Assembly: GCF_000803215.1 (NCBI RefSeq)
Contig: NZ_JSXC01000014.1
Location: 62,001 to 126,000, forward strand
DNA: 64,000 bases
DNA from: Pectobacterium fontis
GTDB taxonomy: Bacteria; Pseudomonadota; Gammaproteobacteria; Enterobacterales; Enterobacteriaceae
Direction of reading: 5' to 3'
The notes under the pieces are model-generated. The model was not told the DNA's origin, did not search any database, and saw only the letters and a program-made list of their open reading frames with translations. The position numbers and the translations under genes were made by a program. This document shows, one piece after another, positions 1 to 12,635 of this stretch; the stretch's first letter is position 1; each line of letters opens with the position of its first letter.

Positions 1-1319
1 TGAGTCATCGTTTAACTTCCAAAGATATTGTGGCATTAGGTTTTATGACCTTTGCTTTATTCGTGGGGGCCGGAAATATTATTTTCCCGCCGATGGTCGG
101 ATTGCAGGCCGGAGAGCATGTTTGGACAGCCGCAGTCGGCTTTTTGCTGACGGCAGTAGGTCTACCGGTGCTGACTGTGATCGCGCTTGCCCGGGTTGGC
201 GGTGGTGTCGATGCGTTGAGTTCGCCGATTGGTAAAAAGGCTGGTGTGGTTCTGGCGACCGTGTGCTATCTGGCCGTTGGGCCATTGTTTGCGACACCTC
301 GCACCGCAACCGTGTCGTTTGAAGTCGGTCTGGCACCGTTGGTCGGCAGCGGAGCTTCTCCTTTACTGGTTTATAGCCTGATCTACTTTGCTATTGTTAT
401 CGCGATTTCCCTGTATCCAGGAAAATTGTTGGATACGGTCGGCCATGTGCTGGCGCCGTTGAAGATTATTGCTCTGGCGGTACTGGGTATTGCGGCAGTG
501 CTGTGGCCTGCGGGTACGCCTATACCTGCGACAGAAGTATATGAACATCTACCGTTTTCTAATGGCTTCATCAACGGCTATCTGACGATGGATACCCTGG
601 GTGCGATGGTTTTTGGTATCGTGATTGTCAATGCCGCGCGTTCACGCGGGGTATCAAGCCCTGAACTGCTGACCCGTTATACCATATGGGCTGGGTTAAT
701 TGCGGGTATCGGTCTAACTCTAGTCTATCTGAGCCTGTTCCAACTCGGATCTGTCAGTGGTGAACTGGTGCCGCAGGCGCAAAACGGCGCAGAGATTCTC
801 CATGCCTATGTACAACATACGTTCGGTAACATGGGAAGCAGCTTCCTGGCGTTGTTAATCTTTATCGCCTGTCTGGTGACGGCGGTGGGGTTAACCTGTG
901 CGTGTGCTGAATTCTTTGCGCAATACCTGCCGTTGTCTTACCGCACGCTGGTGTTTGTGTTGGGGATATTCTCGATGGTGGTGTCTAATCTGGGGCTGAG
1001 CCATCTGATTCAACTTTCCATTCCCGTACTGACGGCGATTTACCCCCCGTGTATCATTCTGGTTTTGCTGAGTTTTACGCTGCGTTGGTGGAATAGTGTT
1101 TCACGTATTGTGGCGCCCGTCATGTTAGTCAGTCTGTTATTTGGCATGATTGATGGTATAAAATCGTCGGCTTTCAAAGCGTTGTTGCCAGAGTGGAGCC
1201 TCAACCTGCCGTTGAGTGAGCAAGGCTTGGCCTGGCTACCGCCGTCACTGCTGATTTTACTGGTTGCAGTGATTTATGACAGACTTTGTGGTCGTCAGGA
1301 AGTGACGGTACATCAATAA
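1..1319 (+). CDS. brnQ: Branched-chain amino acid transport carrier (5'-truncated by one base)
   Basis: This is the Na+/H+-coupled LIV-II carrier that imports leucine, isoleucine and valine across the inner membrane. The window opens at the second base of what must be the ATG, and reading in frame gives a Ser-His-Arg-Leu-Thr-Ser-Lys-Asp start that matches the E. coli BrnQ N-terminus. A downstream GTG at 30 is therefore internal. The protein is about 439 residues, the usual length, and almost entirely hydrophobic with about 12 helices. It contains the family stretch [14 protein letters not shown] near the N-terminus. A terminator follows at 1391 before proY. Confidence 0.95.
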   Translation, partial: SHRLTSKDIVALGFMTFALFVGAGNIIFPPMVGLQAGEHVWTAAVGFLLTAVGLPVLTVIALARVGGGVDALSSPIGKKAGVVLATVCYLAVGPLFATPRTATVSFEVGLAPLVGSGASPLLVYSLIYFAIVIAISLYPGKLLDTVGHVLAPLKIIALAVLGIAAVLWPAGTPIPATEVYEHLPFSNGFINGYLTMDTLGAMVFGIVIVNAARSRGVSSPELLTRYTIWAGLIAGIGLTLVYLSLFQLGSVSGELVPQAQNGAEILHAYVQHTFGNMGSSFLALLIFIACLVTAVGLTCACAEFFAQYLPLSYRTLVFVLGIFSMVVSNLGLSHLIQLSIPVLTAIYPPCIILVLLSFTLRWWNSVSRIVAPVMLVSLLFGMIDGIKSSAFKALLPEWSLNLPLSEQGLAWLPPSLLILLVAVIYDRLCGRQEVTVHQ

Positions 1320-1390
1320 TATCGTTAACGCCTGATAGCGCTGGCGCAGTATGAATATCGTACGGCTTCGGCACCGTGTTGGGTCTCTGT

Positions 1391-1422
1391 ACCACAGGTA
1401 TTTGCCTGTGGTTTTTCTTTTT
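1391..1422 (+). terminator. Rho-independent terminator after brnQ
   Basis: The arms ACCACAGG (1391-1398) and CCTGTGGT (1405-1412) form a perfect 8-bp stem, followed by a long run of T residues interrupted by one C. It separates brnQ from proY, so proY probably has its own promoter or depends on read-through. Confidence 0.85.
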
Positions 1423-1460
1423 GTAATGTTTTTCTTTCTATAAGACAGGGTTGCTTATCA

Positions 1461-2837
1461 ATGGAACAACCATCCTCCAAGCTCAAGCGTGGGTTAAGCA
1501 CGCGGCATATTCGCTTTATCGCCCTCGGCTCGGCGATCGGAACCGGTCTTTTTTATGGTTCTGCGAGCGCGATCCAAATGGCCGGCCCCAGTGTGTTATT
1601 GGCTTATCTGATCGGCGGAGTCGTCGCGTATATCATCATGCGTGCACTGGGCGAAATGTCGGTACACAATCCGCAATCCAGTTCGTTTTCCCGCTATGCA
1701 CAGGACTATCTTGGGCCATTGGCGGGGTACATAACTGGTTGGACCTACTGCTTTGAGATGCTGATTGTCGCGATTGCCGATGTGACCGCGTTTGGCATCT
1801 ATATGGGCGTCTGGTTCCCTGCCGTGCCACACTGGGTGTGGGTTTTGAGTGTGGTACTCATCATTGGTGCCATTAACCTGATGAATGTGAAAGCCTTCGG
1901 TGAACTGGAGTTCTGGCTCTCCTTCTTCAAGGTTGCCACCATTATCATCATGATTGTTGCCGGGGTTGGCATCATCGTTTGGGGAATTGGCAACGGCGGC
2001 GAACCGACGGGCATCCACAATCTCTGGAGCAATGGTGGGTTCTTCAGTAACGGCGTGATGGGGATGATCCTTTCGCTGCAACTGGTGATGTTTGCGTATG
2101 GCGGCGTGGAGATCATTGGAATTACCGCTGGTGAGGCCAAAGATCCGCATAAATCCATCCCGCGCGCCATTAACTCTGTACCGTGGCGTATTCTGGTGTT
2201 CTATGTCGGCACGCTGTTCGTCATTATGTCGATTTATCCGTGGAATCAGGTCGGCACCAATGGCAGTCCGTTCGTGCTGACGTTCCAGCATATGGGGATT
2301 ACCGCGGCGGCGGGTATCCTGAATTTTGTTGTGATTACCGCGTCGCTGTCGGCGATTAACAGTGATGTTTTCGGTGTGGGACGTATGCTGCATGGAATGG
2401 CGGAACAGGGGCATGCGCCGAAAGTGTTTAGCCGCATTTCCAAACGCGGTATTCCGTGGGTAACGGTCGTCGTGATGATGACGGCGCTGCTGGTGGCGGT
2501 GTACCTGAACTACATTATGCCCGGCAAGGTTTTCCTGGTGATTGCTTCACTGGCAACATTTGCGACGGTGTGGGTGTGGATCATGATTCTGTTTTCTCAG
2601 ATTGCGTTCCGTCGCCGTCTGAGCGCGGATGAGGTGAAGGCGCTGGCGTTTCCGTTGCGTGGGGGGATCGCAACCTCCGTGTGCGGCATTATCTTCCTGT
2701 TCTTTATCATCGGTCTGATCGGTTACTTCCCGGATACGCGTGTGTCGCTGTATGTCGGTATTATCTGGATAGTGCTGCTTTTAGTGGGCTATGTCTGGAA
2801 GAAGAAGCGCCAGAACGCGGTAGCTGTGCAGAATTAA
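1461..2837 (+). CDS. proY: Proline-specific permease ProY
   Basis: This inner-membrane permease belongs to the amino acid-polyamine-organocation superfamily and is expected to import proline by proton symport. At 458 residues it aligns by eye along its whole length with E. coli ProY. It has the [13 protein letters not shown] substrate-binding loop in helix 1 near residues 27-40, and about 12 hydrophobic segments. The start at 1461 keeps the [13 protein letters not shown]-terminal signature; the upstream AGGG is rather far away, so initiation may be weak. It lies next to brnQ as in E. coli. A strong palindromic element follows at 2850. Confidence 0.93.
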   Translation: MEQPSSKLKRGLSTRHIRFIALGSAIGTGLFYGSASAIQMAGPSVLLAYLIGGVVAYIIMRALGEMSVHNPQSSSFSRYAQDYLGPLAGYITGWTYCFEMLIVAIADVTAFGIYMGVWFPAVPHWVWVLSVVLIIGAINLMNVKAFGELEFWLSFFKVATIIIMIVAGVGIIVWGIGNGGEPTGIHNLWSNGGFFSNGVMGMILSLQLVMFAYGGVEIIGITAGEAKDPHKSIPRAINSVPWRILVFYVGTLFVIMSIYPWNQVGTNGSPFVLTFQHMGITAAAGILNFVVITASLSAINSDVFGVGRMLHGMAEQGHAPKVFSRISKRGIPWVTVVVMMTALLVAVYLNYIMPGKVFLVIASLATFATVWVWIMILFSQIAFRRRLSADEVKALAFPLRGGIATSVCGIIFLFFIIGLIGYFPDTRVSLYVGIIWIVLLLVGYVWKKKRQNAVAVQN

Positions 2838-2849
2838 GGTAGTCGCTTG

Positions 2850-2990
2850 GCGCTCCATTGGAGTAATACTGATTACTTAAGCCCGTTATTAGGGGAAACA
2901 CAGGGGGAGGTTTCCGCAGGAACGCCTCACCCCTGTGGTCGCCCCGTGTATCTCGATGCTTAAACGATCGCATTACTCTTAATGGAGCGC
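2850..2990. repeat. 141-bp nested palindromic element between convergent genes
   Basis: The intergenic region folds almost end to end. Outer arms GCGCTCCATT (2850-2859) and AATGGAGCGC (2981-2990) are perfect complements. Inside them GAGTAAT (2861-2867) pairs with ATTACTC (2972-2978), TTAAGC (2877-2882) with GCTTAA (2959-2964), GGGG (2892-2895) with CCCC (2942-2945), CACAGGGG (2899-2906) with CCCCTGTG (2930-2937), and GAGG plus TTCC with GGAA plus CCTC around the apex. The 3' arm is followed by CTTTTT, so it may also end proY transcription. It resembles a mobile palindromic repeat of the MITE or ERIC kind, but I cannot name its family. Confidence 0.7.
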
Positions 2991-3003
2991 TTTTTAATCG
3001 ATA

Positions 3004-4278
3004 TTACGCTTTCGAAGCCGTCATTTGCTGCACCATTACCTGCATGTCGTAACCGGTTGGCGTTTGATGAACGCGCAGATCGAACTCTGGCAGAATCGCA
3101 AAGATATGGTCGAAAATGTCAGACTGAATACTTTCGTAATCGACCCAAGCGGTGGTGTTGGCAAACGCATAAATCTCCAGTGGTAGCCCTTCTGACGTTG
3201 GCGCAAGCTGCCGCACCATCAGCGTCATCCCTTTATGAATCCCCGGATGCGTACGCAGATAAACCTGAAGATAGGCGCGGAATGTCCCCAAATTTGTCAG
3301 ACGACGGCCATTCAATGGCGACGTCAGATCGCATTCGGACTGGGCATTATGCTGATCCAGCTCGCTTTTTTTGTTTTGAATGTAAGGCGACAGGAGTTTG
3401 CTGCGCAGCAGTCGAACCTGTTCGTCTTCCGTCATGAAATGTACGCTGGTGGTATCGATATTGATACTACGCTTGATACGCCGCCCCCCTGATTCCGACA
3501 TTGAACGCCAGTTTTTAAAGGAGTCAGACACCAGCGCATAAGTGGGAATGGTGGTGACGGTATTGTCCCAATTTTTCACCTTGACGGTCGTCAATCCGAT
3601 ATCGATAACGGCTCCGTCAGCGCCGTATTTGGGCATTTCCAGCCAGTCTCCCAGCGTGAGCATATCGTTGGCGGAAAGCTGGATGCCCGCGACCAGCCCC
3701 ATAATGGGATCTTTGAACACCAACATTAGCACGGCAGCCATGGCACCTAACCCACTGATTAGAATCAGCGGGGATTTCCCGATGAGCAGTGACACCACCA
3801 TAATGCTGATGACGATGGTCGCGATCAGTTTCAGACTCTGGAAGATGCCGCGTAACGGTAACTGTGCGGCGACTTTAGTTCGGGCGGAGACGTTGAGCAG
3901 AACGTCGAGCAGCGAGAACAGCGACAGCAGAGCAAAAATCATGATCCATACCTGGGAGCAGATAATGAGCGCTTCACGGGTTTCACTCTGGGTGGGGAGC
4001 CAGACAAAGACCTGAATATTGAGGATGACCCCTTGTAGTAAGAAGGCCAGCCGGTTAAACAAGTTGTGTTGCGTCAGCGCCTGTTTCCATCCGTGTCCCT
4101 CCGTTTTCCCCGGCTTATTGAGTGAACGCAGCACCATTCTTTTCAGCACAATTTGATGCAGAATCAAATGAATGACGGCAGAAATGAGTAATATCAGCCC
4201 AAGAACAATCAGTAACGCAAGGATGCTGGCGTGTTGTATTCCTGCTTCTCTCAGCCATAGCGCAAGATTTTGTTGCAT
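3004..4278 (-). CDS. ybdG: MscS-family mechanosensitive channel, YbdG-like
   Basis: This is an inner-membrane channel of the MscS superfamily, which releases solutes on hypo-osmotic shock. I chose the start at 4278 because an AAGGAG ribosome site lies 5 bases upstream; the open frame extends 27 codons further without a ribosome site. The 424-residue product has about five hydrophobic helices in the first half. It then has an MscS beta-domain, with the pore-lining helix around the [26 protein letters not shown] region. The C-terminal portion ([28 protein letters not shown]) is like E. coli YbdG/MscM. It and the next gene occupy the place of malZ in E. coli. Confidence 0.85.
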   Translation of the reverse strand: MQQNLALWLREAGIQHASILALLIVLGLILLISAVIHLILHQIVLKRMVLRSLNKPGKTEGHGWKQALTQHNLFNRLAFLLQGVILNIQVFVWLPTQSETREALIICSQVWIMIFALLSLFSLLDVLLNVSARTKVAAQLPLRGIFQSLKLIATIVISIMVVSLLIGKSPLILISGLGAMAAVLMLVFKDPIMGLVAGIQLSANDMLTLGDWLEMPKYGADGAVIDIGLTTVKVKNWDNTVTTIPTYALVSDSFKNWRSMSESGGRRIKRSINIDTTSVHFMTEDEQVRLLRSKLLSPYIQNKKSELDQHNAQSECDLTSPLNGRRLTNLGTFRAYLQVYLRTHPGIHKGMTLMVRQLAPTSEGLPLEIYAFANTTAWVDYESIQSDIFDHIFAILPEFDLRVHQTPTGYDMQVMVQQMTASKA

Positions 4279-4411
4279 GCATTCTCCTTTATTCCGATGA
4301 ATCTGCCGTGCATCGACACGATATGACGTTAAGGCTAAGGATTTAACGCCTTCAGTCAACCTTTTGTATTATCTGGAATCTCGCTGGGAAGGGCATGGAG
4401 GGAAATCGCGG

Positions 4412-4445
4412 GCAAAGAAAAAGCCAGTCGCATAGCAACTGGCTT
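4412..4445 (-). terminator. Terminator of the peroxiredoxin gene
   Basis: Read on the minus strand, AAGCCAGT and ACTGGCTT (4421-4428 with 4438-4445) form a perfect 8-bp stem followed by TTTTTCTTT. It lies 33 bases after the peroxiredoxin stop codon. Confidence 0.85.
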
Positions 4446-4478
4446 CGTCATTTCTTGCCGAGTAGGCTGGACAGGAAA

Positions 4479-5081
4479 TTACAGTTTGTCTGCGTTCTCA
4501 GACAGGTATTTCGCTACGCCGTCTGGTGACGCGCCCATACCAGACTTGCCTTTTTCCCACTGTGCCGGACACACTTCGCCGTGCTCTTCGTGGAATTGCA
4601 GGGCGTCAACGGTACGCAGCATTTCATCGATGTTACGGCCTAGCGGCAGATCGTTCACGACCTGGTGGCGAACCACACCGTTTTTATCAATCAGGAAAGA
4701 ACCACGCAGTGCAACACCGGCTTCCGGGTGTTCAATGCCGTAGGCCTTCTGGATTTCGCGCTTAATGTCAGCAACCATTGCGTATTGCACTTCGCCGATG
4801 CCGCCTTTGTCCACAGGGGTTTTACGCCATGCATTGTGAACGAACTCGGAGTCGAAGGACACGCCAACCACTTCTACACCGCGTTTCTGGAATTCGGCAT
4901 AGCGGTGATCGAAAGCAATCAGTTCTGACGGACAAACGAAGGTGAAGTCCATCGGCCAAAAGAAGATCACAGCAGCTTTACCGTTGATGTGCTTCTTCAG
5001 GTTGAAGTTTTCGACGATTTCGCCACTGCCTAAAACGGCAGCAGCGGTGAAGTCTGGGGCTTGACGAGTTACCAGGACCAT
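4479..5081 (-). CDS. Typical 2-Cys peroxiredoxin (AhpC/TSA family)
   Basis: This cytoplasmic thiol peroxidase reduces hydrogen peroxide, alkyl hydroperoxides and peroxynitrite. The start at 5081 is preceded by AGGAG at good spacing and gives a 200-residue protein of normal family length; the frame extends 33 codons upstream without support. The peroxidatic cysteine is Cys50 in FTFVCPSE and the resolving cysteine is Cys171 in HGEVCPAQW. It is monocistronic, with its own terminator. It belongs to the eukaryote-like Prx1/AhpC group often annotated as peroxiredoxin C. It is probably not the AhpC that pairs with AhpF, because no ahpF is adjacent. Confidence 0.9.
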   Translation of the reverse strand: MVLVTRQAPDFTAAAVLGSGEIVENFNLKKHINGKAAVIFFWPMDFTFVCPSELIAFDHRYAEFQKRGVEVVGVSFDSEFVHNAWRKTPVDKGGIGEVQYAMVADIKREIQKAYGIEHPEAGVALRGSFLIDKNGVVRHQVVNDLPLGRNIDEMLRTVDALQFHEEHGEVCPAQWEKGKSGMGASPDGVAKYLSENADKL

Positions 5082-5257
5082 AATTACTCCTGTAGATAGC
5101 GATGAATGATAGAGGATGTAAAAACAAGCGATCAGTATAGGGATTTTACCTGAGTGAATACAGGCAAAGAGACCAATCAATGAGATAGTTTCTACCTATT
5201 GAACTCATCGCTATTTCCTTTCAAGGAAGTAGATTAACCCTTTTGATGGAAAGGACA

Positions 5258-5384
5258 ATACCCGTCATACTTCAAGCTGCTTGTGCGTTGGCTACTCTTA
5301 CTCACCCCAGTCACTTACTCATGTAAGCTCCTGGGGATTCGTGCGCTTGCCGCCTTCACGCAACTCGAATTATTTAGGGTATAC
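5258..5384. repeat. ERIC element, near-consensus copy
   Basis: This is a 127-bp imperfect palindrome with terminal ATACCC/GGGTAT. Its core contains the classic enterobacterial repetitive intergenic consensus: CTCACCCCAGTCACTTACT followed by ATGTAAGCTCCTGGGGATTC. Its length equals the full-length ERIC. It lies between the acpH 3' end and the upstream region of the peroxiredoxin gene, and fills most of the 5082-5414 gap. The rest of that gap holds the peroxiredoxin promoter region. A diverged copy is at 52912-53037. Confidence 0.92.
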
Positions 5385-5414
5385 GTCGCGTAGAAAAACG
5401 GCAAAATCGCGATC

Positions 5415-5996
5415 TTATAGCTGCTGCGCTTTCGCCAATTGCATCATCCGTGGATAAAACTGCCAGAAGAGGGTTTCAAATTGGTGATAGTGCTGTTCGA
5501 TATCCTGAAAAGAGCCAGACAGTGCGGCCAGTTTCGGGCGGCGTATCGACATTCTATGCAGCACATCGGCGATAAACGGCAACTCCGCATAACGCGTCAT
5601 CCAGCGTTCCGGCCACAGATAGCGATTCAGGTTCTGAAACCGTTCAGGCGTTTGCGCCAGATGCGGTTCGATTTGTGACTGTGCGCCGTCGATAAAGGTT
5701 TGCAAAGGCGTATCCGGCACCAGTTCCAGCCAGTGGCGCGCAAGATAGTGATCCCATAGAACATCCAGCGTAATCGGCGCAACGCGGCGGAATTCATCGC
5801 TGAAATACTGACGCGCCTGTTTGACTTCCGGCAGGCTGTCGGTGAGCGAATCAACGCGACGATGCAGACGGATGCCTGCGACGACCTCGTCAGCATAGCT
5901 GTCCTGTGGGTTGCCGCGCACGAAATCCGCCATCAGATTACCTAATAGGGAGCTGTCGGCCAGCGTGGCCAGATGAAGGTGGGCAAGAAAATTCAT
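5415..5996 (-). CDS. acpH: Acyl carrier protein phosphodiesterase
   Basis: AcpH removes the 4'-phosphopantetheine arm from holo-ACP in the cytoplasm, giving apo-ACP. The 193-residue product starts [10 protein letters not shown] and continues [13 protein letters not shown]. It carries metal-binding HD-type motifs (H6, H8, D24, and [12 protein letters not shown] in the middle) typical of the family. Length and sequence match E. coli AcpH (YajB). It is divergent from queA, as in E. coli, and the shared 178-bp interval must hold both promoters. Confidence 0.93.
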   Translation of the reverse strand: MNFLAHLHLATLADSSLLGNLMADFVRGNPQDSYADEVVAGIRLHRRVDSLTDSLPEVKQARQYFSDEFRRVAPITLDVLWDHYLARHWLELVPDTPLQTFIDGAQSQIEPHLAQTPERFQNLNRYLWPERWMTRYAELPFIADVLHRMSIRRPKLAALSGSFQDIEQHYHQFETLFWQFYPRMMQLAKAQQL

Positions 5997-6174
5997 TGAG
6001 ACAGTATATCCGCTTCTGCGTTTATTGTGCAGGTTCTCTTACTATGGCGACATAAGCATTCACCGCAGTGATTGCGATGTGTCGCGCACTGTGGTGCTTA
6101 TTTCTTGCAGCCATGCGCTTGCGGCTCTAGACTAGGCCGCCCATTTTTAATGTATTACAGCTAAGTGAATTGCC

Positions 6175-8485
<2,311 letters not shown>

Positions 8486-8594
8486 CAGCCCGTTTGCGAT
8501 GAATTGCATTTTGCTGTGAAGCGTTTTTACGATTGTAAGGTTGATAATTTATCTTTTTGATAGCTTATCTTTTGACAAAAAAGAGGATATTTAC

Positions 8595-8927
8595 ATGAGT
8601 CTTTTCATCTCCGATGCTGTAGCTGCAACCGGCGCTCCGGCTCAGGGAAGCCCGTACTCTCTGGTTATTATGCTGGCCGTTTTTGGTCTGATTTTCTACT
8701 TTATGATCCTGCGTCCTCAGCAAAAACGCGCCAAGGAACACAAGAAGTTAATGGATTCTATCAGCAAGGGTGATGAAGTATTAACGACTGGTGGTCTGGT
8801 TGGTCGCGTGACTAAAGTGTCCGAAACTGGCTATATTGCGATTGCGTTGAACGAAACCAATGAAGTGGTTATCAAACGTGATTTCGTGGCTGCCGTGCTG
8901 CCGAAGGGCACGATCAAAGCCCTGTAA
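8595..8927 (+). CDS. yajC: Sec translocon accessory subunit YajC
   Basis: YajC is a small bitopic inner-membrane protein that associates with SecDF. The start at 8595 follows AGAGGAT and gives 110 residues; the frame extends 18 codons upstream without family similarity. One hydrophobic segment (residues 20-40, SLVIMLAVFGLIFYFMILRPQQKRAKEHKKLM) is followed by a soluble domain with GDEVLTTGGLVGRV. It lies 27 bases before secD in the expected operon. Confidence 0.95.
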   Translation: MSLFISDAVAATGAPAQGSPYSLVIMLAVFGLIFYFMILRPQQKRAKEHKKLMDSISKGDEVLTTGGLVGRVTKVSETGYIAIALNETNEVVIKRDFVAAVLPKGTIKAL

Positions 8928-8954
8928 TTTCCGATTTTCCCGAAGGGAACTGCC

Positions 8955-10802
8955 GTGTTAAATCGTTATCCTTTGTGGAAGTATCTGATGCTGGTCGTGG
9001 TGTTGTTTGTCGGCCTGCTCTATGCACTTCCTAACCTATATGGTGAGGATCCGGCGGTACAAGTTACTGGCGCGCGGGGAACCGCCGCCAGCGAAACGAC
9101 GCTGATCCAAGTCCAAAATGTCTTAAAAGAACAAAATATTACCAGTAAGTCGATTGCATTAGAAAATGGTGCAATTTTGGCTCGCTTCTCTAACCCTGAT
9201 ATTCAGCTCCGCGCGCGTGAAGCACTCGTAAATGAGCTGGGCGAAAAATTCGTCGTCGCACTTAACCTGGCGCCGTCTACGCCAACCTGGCTACGGTTGT
9301 TAGGTGCTGAACCGATGAAATTGGGGCTTGACCTGCGCGGCGGTGTTCACTTCCTGATGGAAGTGGATATGGATACGGCGCTGGGTAAACTGCAAGAACA
9401 AACTATGGACTCTTTGCGCAGCGATCTGCGTGAGAAGAACATTCCTTATGCCGCGGTGCGCAAGATTGACAATTACGGCGTCGAAATTCGTTTCCGTGAT
9501 GCGCAAACGCGTGATGAGGGTATCAACTACCTGACATCTCGTCACCGCAATTTGGTTCTCAGCAGTAGCGGCAGCAACCTGCTACGCGCAGTAATGTCTG
9601 ACGAGCGTCTGCGTGAAGCGCGTGAATATGCCGTACAGCAGAACATCAATATCCTGCGTAACCGTGTGAACCAACTGGGTGTTGCTGAGCCGCTGGTGCA
9701 GCGTCAGGGTGCTGACCGTATCGTTGTTGAATTACCGGGTATTCAGGATACGGCGCGTGCGAAAGAAATTCTGGGTGCAACCGCTACGCTGGAATTCCGT
9801 CTGGTCAACAGTAATACGGATGCGACCGCGGCGGCGAACGGTCGCGTGCCGGGTGACTCTGAAGTGAAGAACATGCGTGACGGCTCACCCGTGGTGCTGT
9901 TCAAGCGTGTGATTCTGACGGGCGACCATATTACCGATTCGACATCAAGTACGGATGAATACAACCAGCCTCAGGTGAATATTTCTCTGGACAGCGCGGG
10001 TGGCAACACCATGTCCAACTTCACCAAAGATAGTATCGGCAAGCTGATGGCGACGCTGTTTGTAGAATACAAAGACAGCGGTAAGAAAGATGCGACAGGC
10101 CGTTCAGTGCTGGAAAAACACGAAGAAGTGATCAACGTAGCGACCATTCAGTCGCGACTAGGTAACAGCTTCCGTATTACCGGTATTGATAACCCGAACG
10201 AAGCGCGTCAGCTTTCTCTGCTGCTGCGTGCGGGTGCGCTGATTGCGCCAATCCAGATTGTGGAAGAACGTACCATTGGGCCTACGCTGGGGATGCAAAA
10301 CATCACGCAGGGGCTGGAAGCCTGTTTGTGGGGCTTGATCGCATCGATCCTCTTTATGGTCTTCTTCTATAAGAAGTTTGGTATTATCGCGACCAGTGCT
10401 CTGGTGGCTAACCTGGTGTTGATTGTTGGGGTGATGTCTCTGCTGCCAGGGGCTACGCTTACCATGCCGGGCATCGCGGGTATCGTGCTGACGCTGGCGG
10501 TTGCCGTCGATGCTAACGTACTCATTAACGAACGTATCAAGGAAGAACTCAGTAATGGTCGCTCCGTGCAACAGGCCATTCATGAGGGCTATAAAGGCGC
10601 ATTCAGTTCCATTGTTGATGCGAACGTCACGACGTTGATTAAAGTCATCATCCTGTATGCCGTGGGTACGGGGTCTATCAAAGGGTTTGCGATTACCACC
10701 GCGATTGGTATTGCTACCTCAATGTTTACGGCGATCGTCGGTACTCGTGCCATCGTTAACCTGCTTTACGGCGGTAAACGCATCAACAAGCTGTCTATCT
10801 GA
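8955..10802 (+). CDS. secD: Protein translocase subunit SecD
   Basis: SecD is the RND-type inner-membrane subunit that uses the proton-motive force to complete export of proteins passing SecYEG. Translation starts at a GTG at 8955, with GAAGGGA upstream. The 615-residue product has an N-terminal transmembrane helix, a large periplasmic P1 region containing [16 protein letters not shown], and five C-terminal helices with the conserved [20 protein letters not shown] segment. Length equals that of E. coli SecD. secF follows after 10 bases. Confidence 0.96.
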   Translation: MLNRYPLWKYLMLVVVLFVGLLYALPNLYGEDPAVQVTGARGTAASETTLIQVQNVLKEQNITSKSIALENGAILARFSNPDIQLRAREALVNELGEKFVVALNLAPSTPTWLRLLGAEPMKLGLDLRGGVHFLMEVDMDTALGKLQEQTMDSLRSDLREKNIPYAAVRKIDNYGVEIRFRDAQTRDEGINYLTSRHRNLVLSSSGSNLLRAVMSDERLREAREYAVQQNINILRNRVNQLGVAEPLVQRQGADRIVVELPGIQDTARAKEILGATATLEFRLVNSNTDATAAANGRVPGDSEVKNMRDGSPVVLFKRVILTGDHITDSTSSTDEYNQPQVNISLDSAGGNTMSNFTKDSIGKLMATLFVEYKDSGKKDATGRSVLEKHEEVINVATIQSRLGNSFRITGIDNPNEARQLSLLLRAGALIAPIQIVEERTIGPTLGMQNITQGLEACLWGLIASILFMVFFYKKFGIIATSALVANLVLIVGVMSLLPGATLTMPGIAGIVLTLAVAVDANVLINERIKEELSNGRSVQQAIHEGYKGAFSSIVDANVTTLIKVIILYAVGTGSIKGFAITTAIGIATSMFTAIVGTRAIVNLLYGGKRINKLSI

Positions 10803-10812
10803 GGAGTGCGTT

Positions 10813-11787
10813 GTGGCACAGGAACAGGAATACAACATTGAACAACTAAACCATGGGCGTAAAGTCTATGATTTCATGCGCTGGGATAAATTGGCATTTA
10901 TCATTTCCAGTCTGCTGATCATCGCCTCTATCGCGATTATGGGAGTACGTGGTTTCAACTGGGGACTCGACTTTACCGGTGGTACGGTCATTGAGATTAA
11001 CCTTGAGAAACCGATCGATCTTGATGTGATGCGTAGCTCGTTGGAAACCGCCGGGTTTTCTGAGCCTCAGGTGCAGAATTTCGGTAGCAGCCGTGACGTC
11101 ATGGTGCGTATGCCGCCGGTTTCCGGCAGTGAGAACGAAGCGCTCGGTAACAAAGTGTTGAAGGTGGTGAACGATACCTTCCAGCAGCATGCGACCGTGA
11201 AACGTATTGAGTTCGTTGGGCCGAGCGTGGGCAGCGATTTGGCACAGGCTGGCGCATTGGCACTGCTCTCTGCGTTGATTGCTATTCTCATTTACATCGG
11301 CTTTCGTTTTGAATGGCGTCTGGCGTTGGGAGCCGTATTGGCGTTGGCGCACGATGTGATTATCACGATGGGTCTACTGTCTCTGTTCCATGTTGAGATT
11401 GACCTAACGATCATTGCTTCATTGATGTCGGTAATTGGTTATTCACTGAACGATAAGATCGTGGTGTCTGACCGTATTCGTGAGAATTTCCGCAAGGTTC
11501 GCCGTGGGACACCTTACGAAATTACTAACATTTCTCTGACGCAAACGCTGCACCGTACCATCATCACCTCAGCGACCACGCTGGCGATGATTGTGATCCT
11601 CATGGTCTTCGGTGGTGCGTTACTGCATGGCTTCTCGCTGACGATGTTTATTGGCGTGATCATCGGTACGATCTCTTCCATCTATGTTTCTTCTGCTCTG
11701 GCGTTGAAACTGGGTATGAAGCGTGAACACCTGATCGTTCAGAAAGTGGAAAAAGAAGGGGCGGATCAACCGTCAATCCTGCCTTAA
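10813..11787 (+). CDS. secF: Protein translocase subunit SecF
   Basis: SecF is the partner of SecD in the late stage of preprotein export. The start is the GTG at 10813 behind a GAGGAG ribosome site that overlaps the secD stop codon. The longer open frame beginning at 10657 lies inside secD. The 324-residue product has the six-helix RND half-transporter layout, with [12 protein letters not shown] in the periplasmic loop and [19 protein letters not shown] in helix 4. A terminator follows directly. Confidence 0.95.
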   Translation: MAQEQEYNIEQLNHGRKVYDFMRWDKLAFIISSLLIIASIAIMGVRGFNWGLDFTGGTVIEINLEKPIDLDVMRSSLETAGFSEPQVQNFGSSRDVMVRMPPVSGSENEALGNKVLKVVNDTFQQHATVKRIEFVGPSVGSDLAQAGALALLSALIAILIYIGFRFEWRLALGAVLALAHDVIITMGLLSLFHVEIDLTIIASLMSVIGYSLNDKIVVSDRIRENFRKVRRGTPYEITNISLTQTLHRTIITSATTLAMIVILMVFGGALLHGFSLTMFIGVIIGTISSIYVSSALALKLGMKREHLIVQKVEKEGADQPSILP

Positions 11788-11806
11788 TCTGCCGACTGTA
11801 AACATG

Positions 11807-11835
11807 AAAAACCCTGCGTTGCCGCAGGGTTTTTT
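11807..11835. terminator. Terminator after secF, facing yajI
   Basis: AAAAACCCTGCG (11807-11818) and CGCAGGGT (11823-11830) form a GC-rich stem with a TTGC loop and a T run on the plus strand. The A run on the other side lets it act for yajI too. It closes the queA-secF operon. Confidence 0.88.
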
Positions 11836-11856
11836 GCGTTTTATCATTGGGATATA

Positions 11857-12426
11857 TCAAGGTGACTCGGTTGCGGCGACAGGAGGAGGACTCTGTATTT
11901 CCTGAACCTGATGCAAACGGACAAAACCAAGTTCTTCTGGCGGCAGGCCGCTCAGGCGCAATTCAATAATCGCCTCCGCTTTTGGTAATAGCGTGGGGGT
12001 GACGACAAAAGACTGTGTTTGTGTATCGCCGTTCAAAGGCTGCCCGCTCACGGGATCGAGGCGTCCCCAGTCAAGCTGCGCGCCAAAGGCTGGCAGTCCT
12101 TTCGCATCAAGTGTGCGAATATGCAGTAACGCGCTGGTGCCGTTCGCTTCTGTCTCGATATTACGTAACGAGACGCTGAGCCGGCCAATACGGCTTTCCA
12201 GCACGGTGCTGGTTTGTGCCGCGGGCAATAAATACACGCCAGAGGTGGATTGGGAATTCAACGCGTTCTGTCGCTCCAACGCTACGGCCTGATCGGTCAG
12301 TGTTTGTAGCTGCTGATTTAGCTGACCTATCTGATTCTGCAATTTTGGCATTTGGCGCTGTTCGGCGCACCCTGCGAGCACGAGGAGTGCTGGCAGGAAG
12401 GTCAATACGCGATATCGGGTTCTCAT
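11857..12426 (-). CDS. yajI: Predicted lipoprotein YajI (DUF3251)
   Basis: This is an outer- or inner-membrane lipoprotein of unknown function. The signal peptide ends in the lipobox LAGC with Cys20, after MRTRYRVLTFLPALLVLA. A coiled-coil stretch (about residues 28-60, QNQIGQLNQQLQTLTDQAVAL) follows, then a DUF3251 domain. It has 189 residues, close to E. coli YajI, and sits in the same relative position (between secF and nrdR). It is transcribed against secF. Confidence 0.85.
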   Translation of the reverse strand: MRTRYRVLTFLPALLVLAGCAEQRQMPKLQNQIGQLNQQLQTLTDQAVALERQNALNSQSTSGVYLLPAAQTSTVLESRIGRLSVSLRNIETEANGTSALLHIRTLDAKGLPAFGAQLDWGRLDPVSGQPLNGDTQTQSFVVTPTLLPKAEAIIELRLSGLPPEELGFVRLHQVQEIQSPPPVAATESP

Positions 12427-12529
12427 ATCAGTGGCTCCCCTTTCGATGTTTTATTCATTGATCCCTGCTGCTGAGTTTAGCTGTGATTAAGCCTAAGTCA
12501 TAGGTGAGACAACTTTTTTCATCCGGTTA

Positions 12530-12567
12530 CCTGAAGAGATGCGAAACCCTTCGCAACCTGGTTCAGG
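12530..12567 (+). other. Bulged hairpin in the nrdR upstream region
   Basis: CCTGAA (12530-12535) pairs with TTCAGG (12562-12567), and inside it GCGAA (12541-12545) pairs with TTCGC (12550-12554). The structure lies 70-105 bases before nrdR in the divergent yajI/nrdR interval. Whether it is transcribed is not visible. Confidence 0.35.
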
Positions 12568-12635
12568 AGTTTTGGTTAGTCCGGTAATTCAGGGTAAACT
12601 GTCTCTACGTTAAGGATTACTGGTCAGGACATATC

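Noticed and set aside
1596-2414. 272-codon open frame antisense to proY
   Set aside because: It is the complement of a clear permease gene, has low-complexity His/Arg/Asn-rich content, no ribosome site and no recognisable domain.
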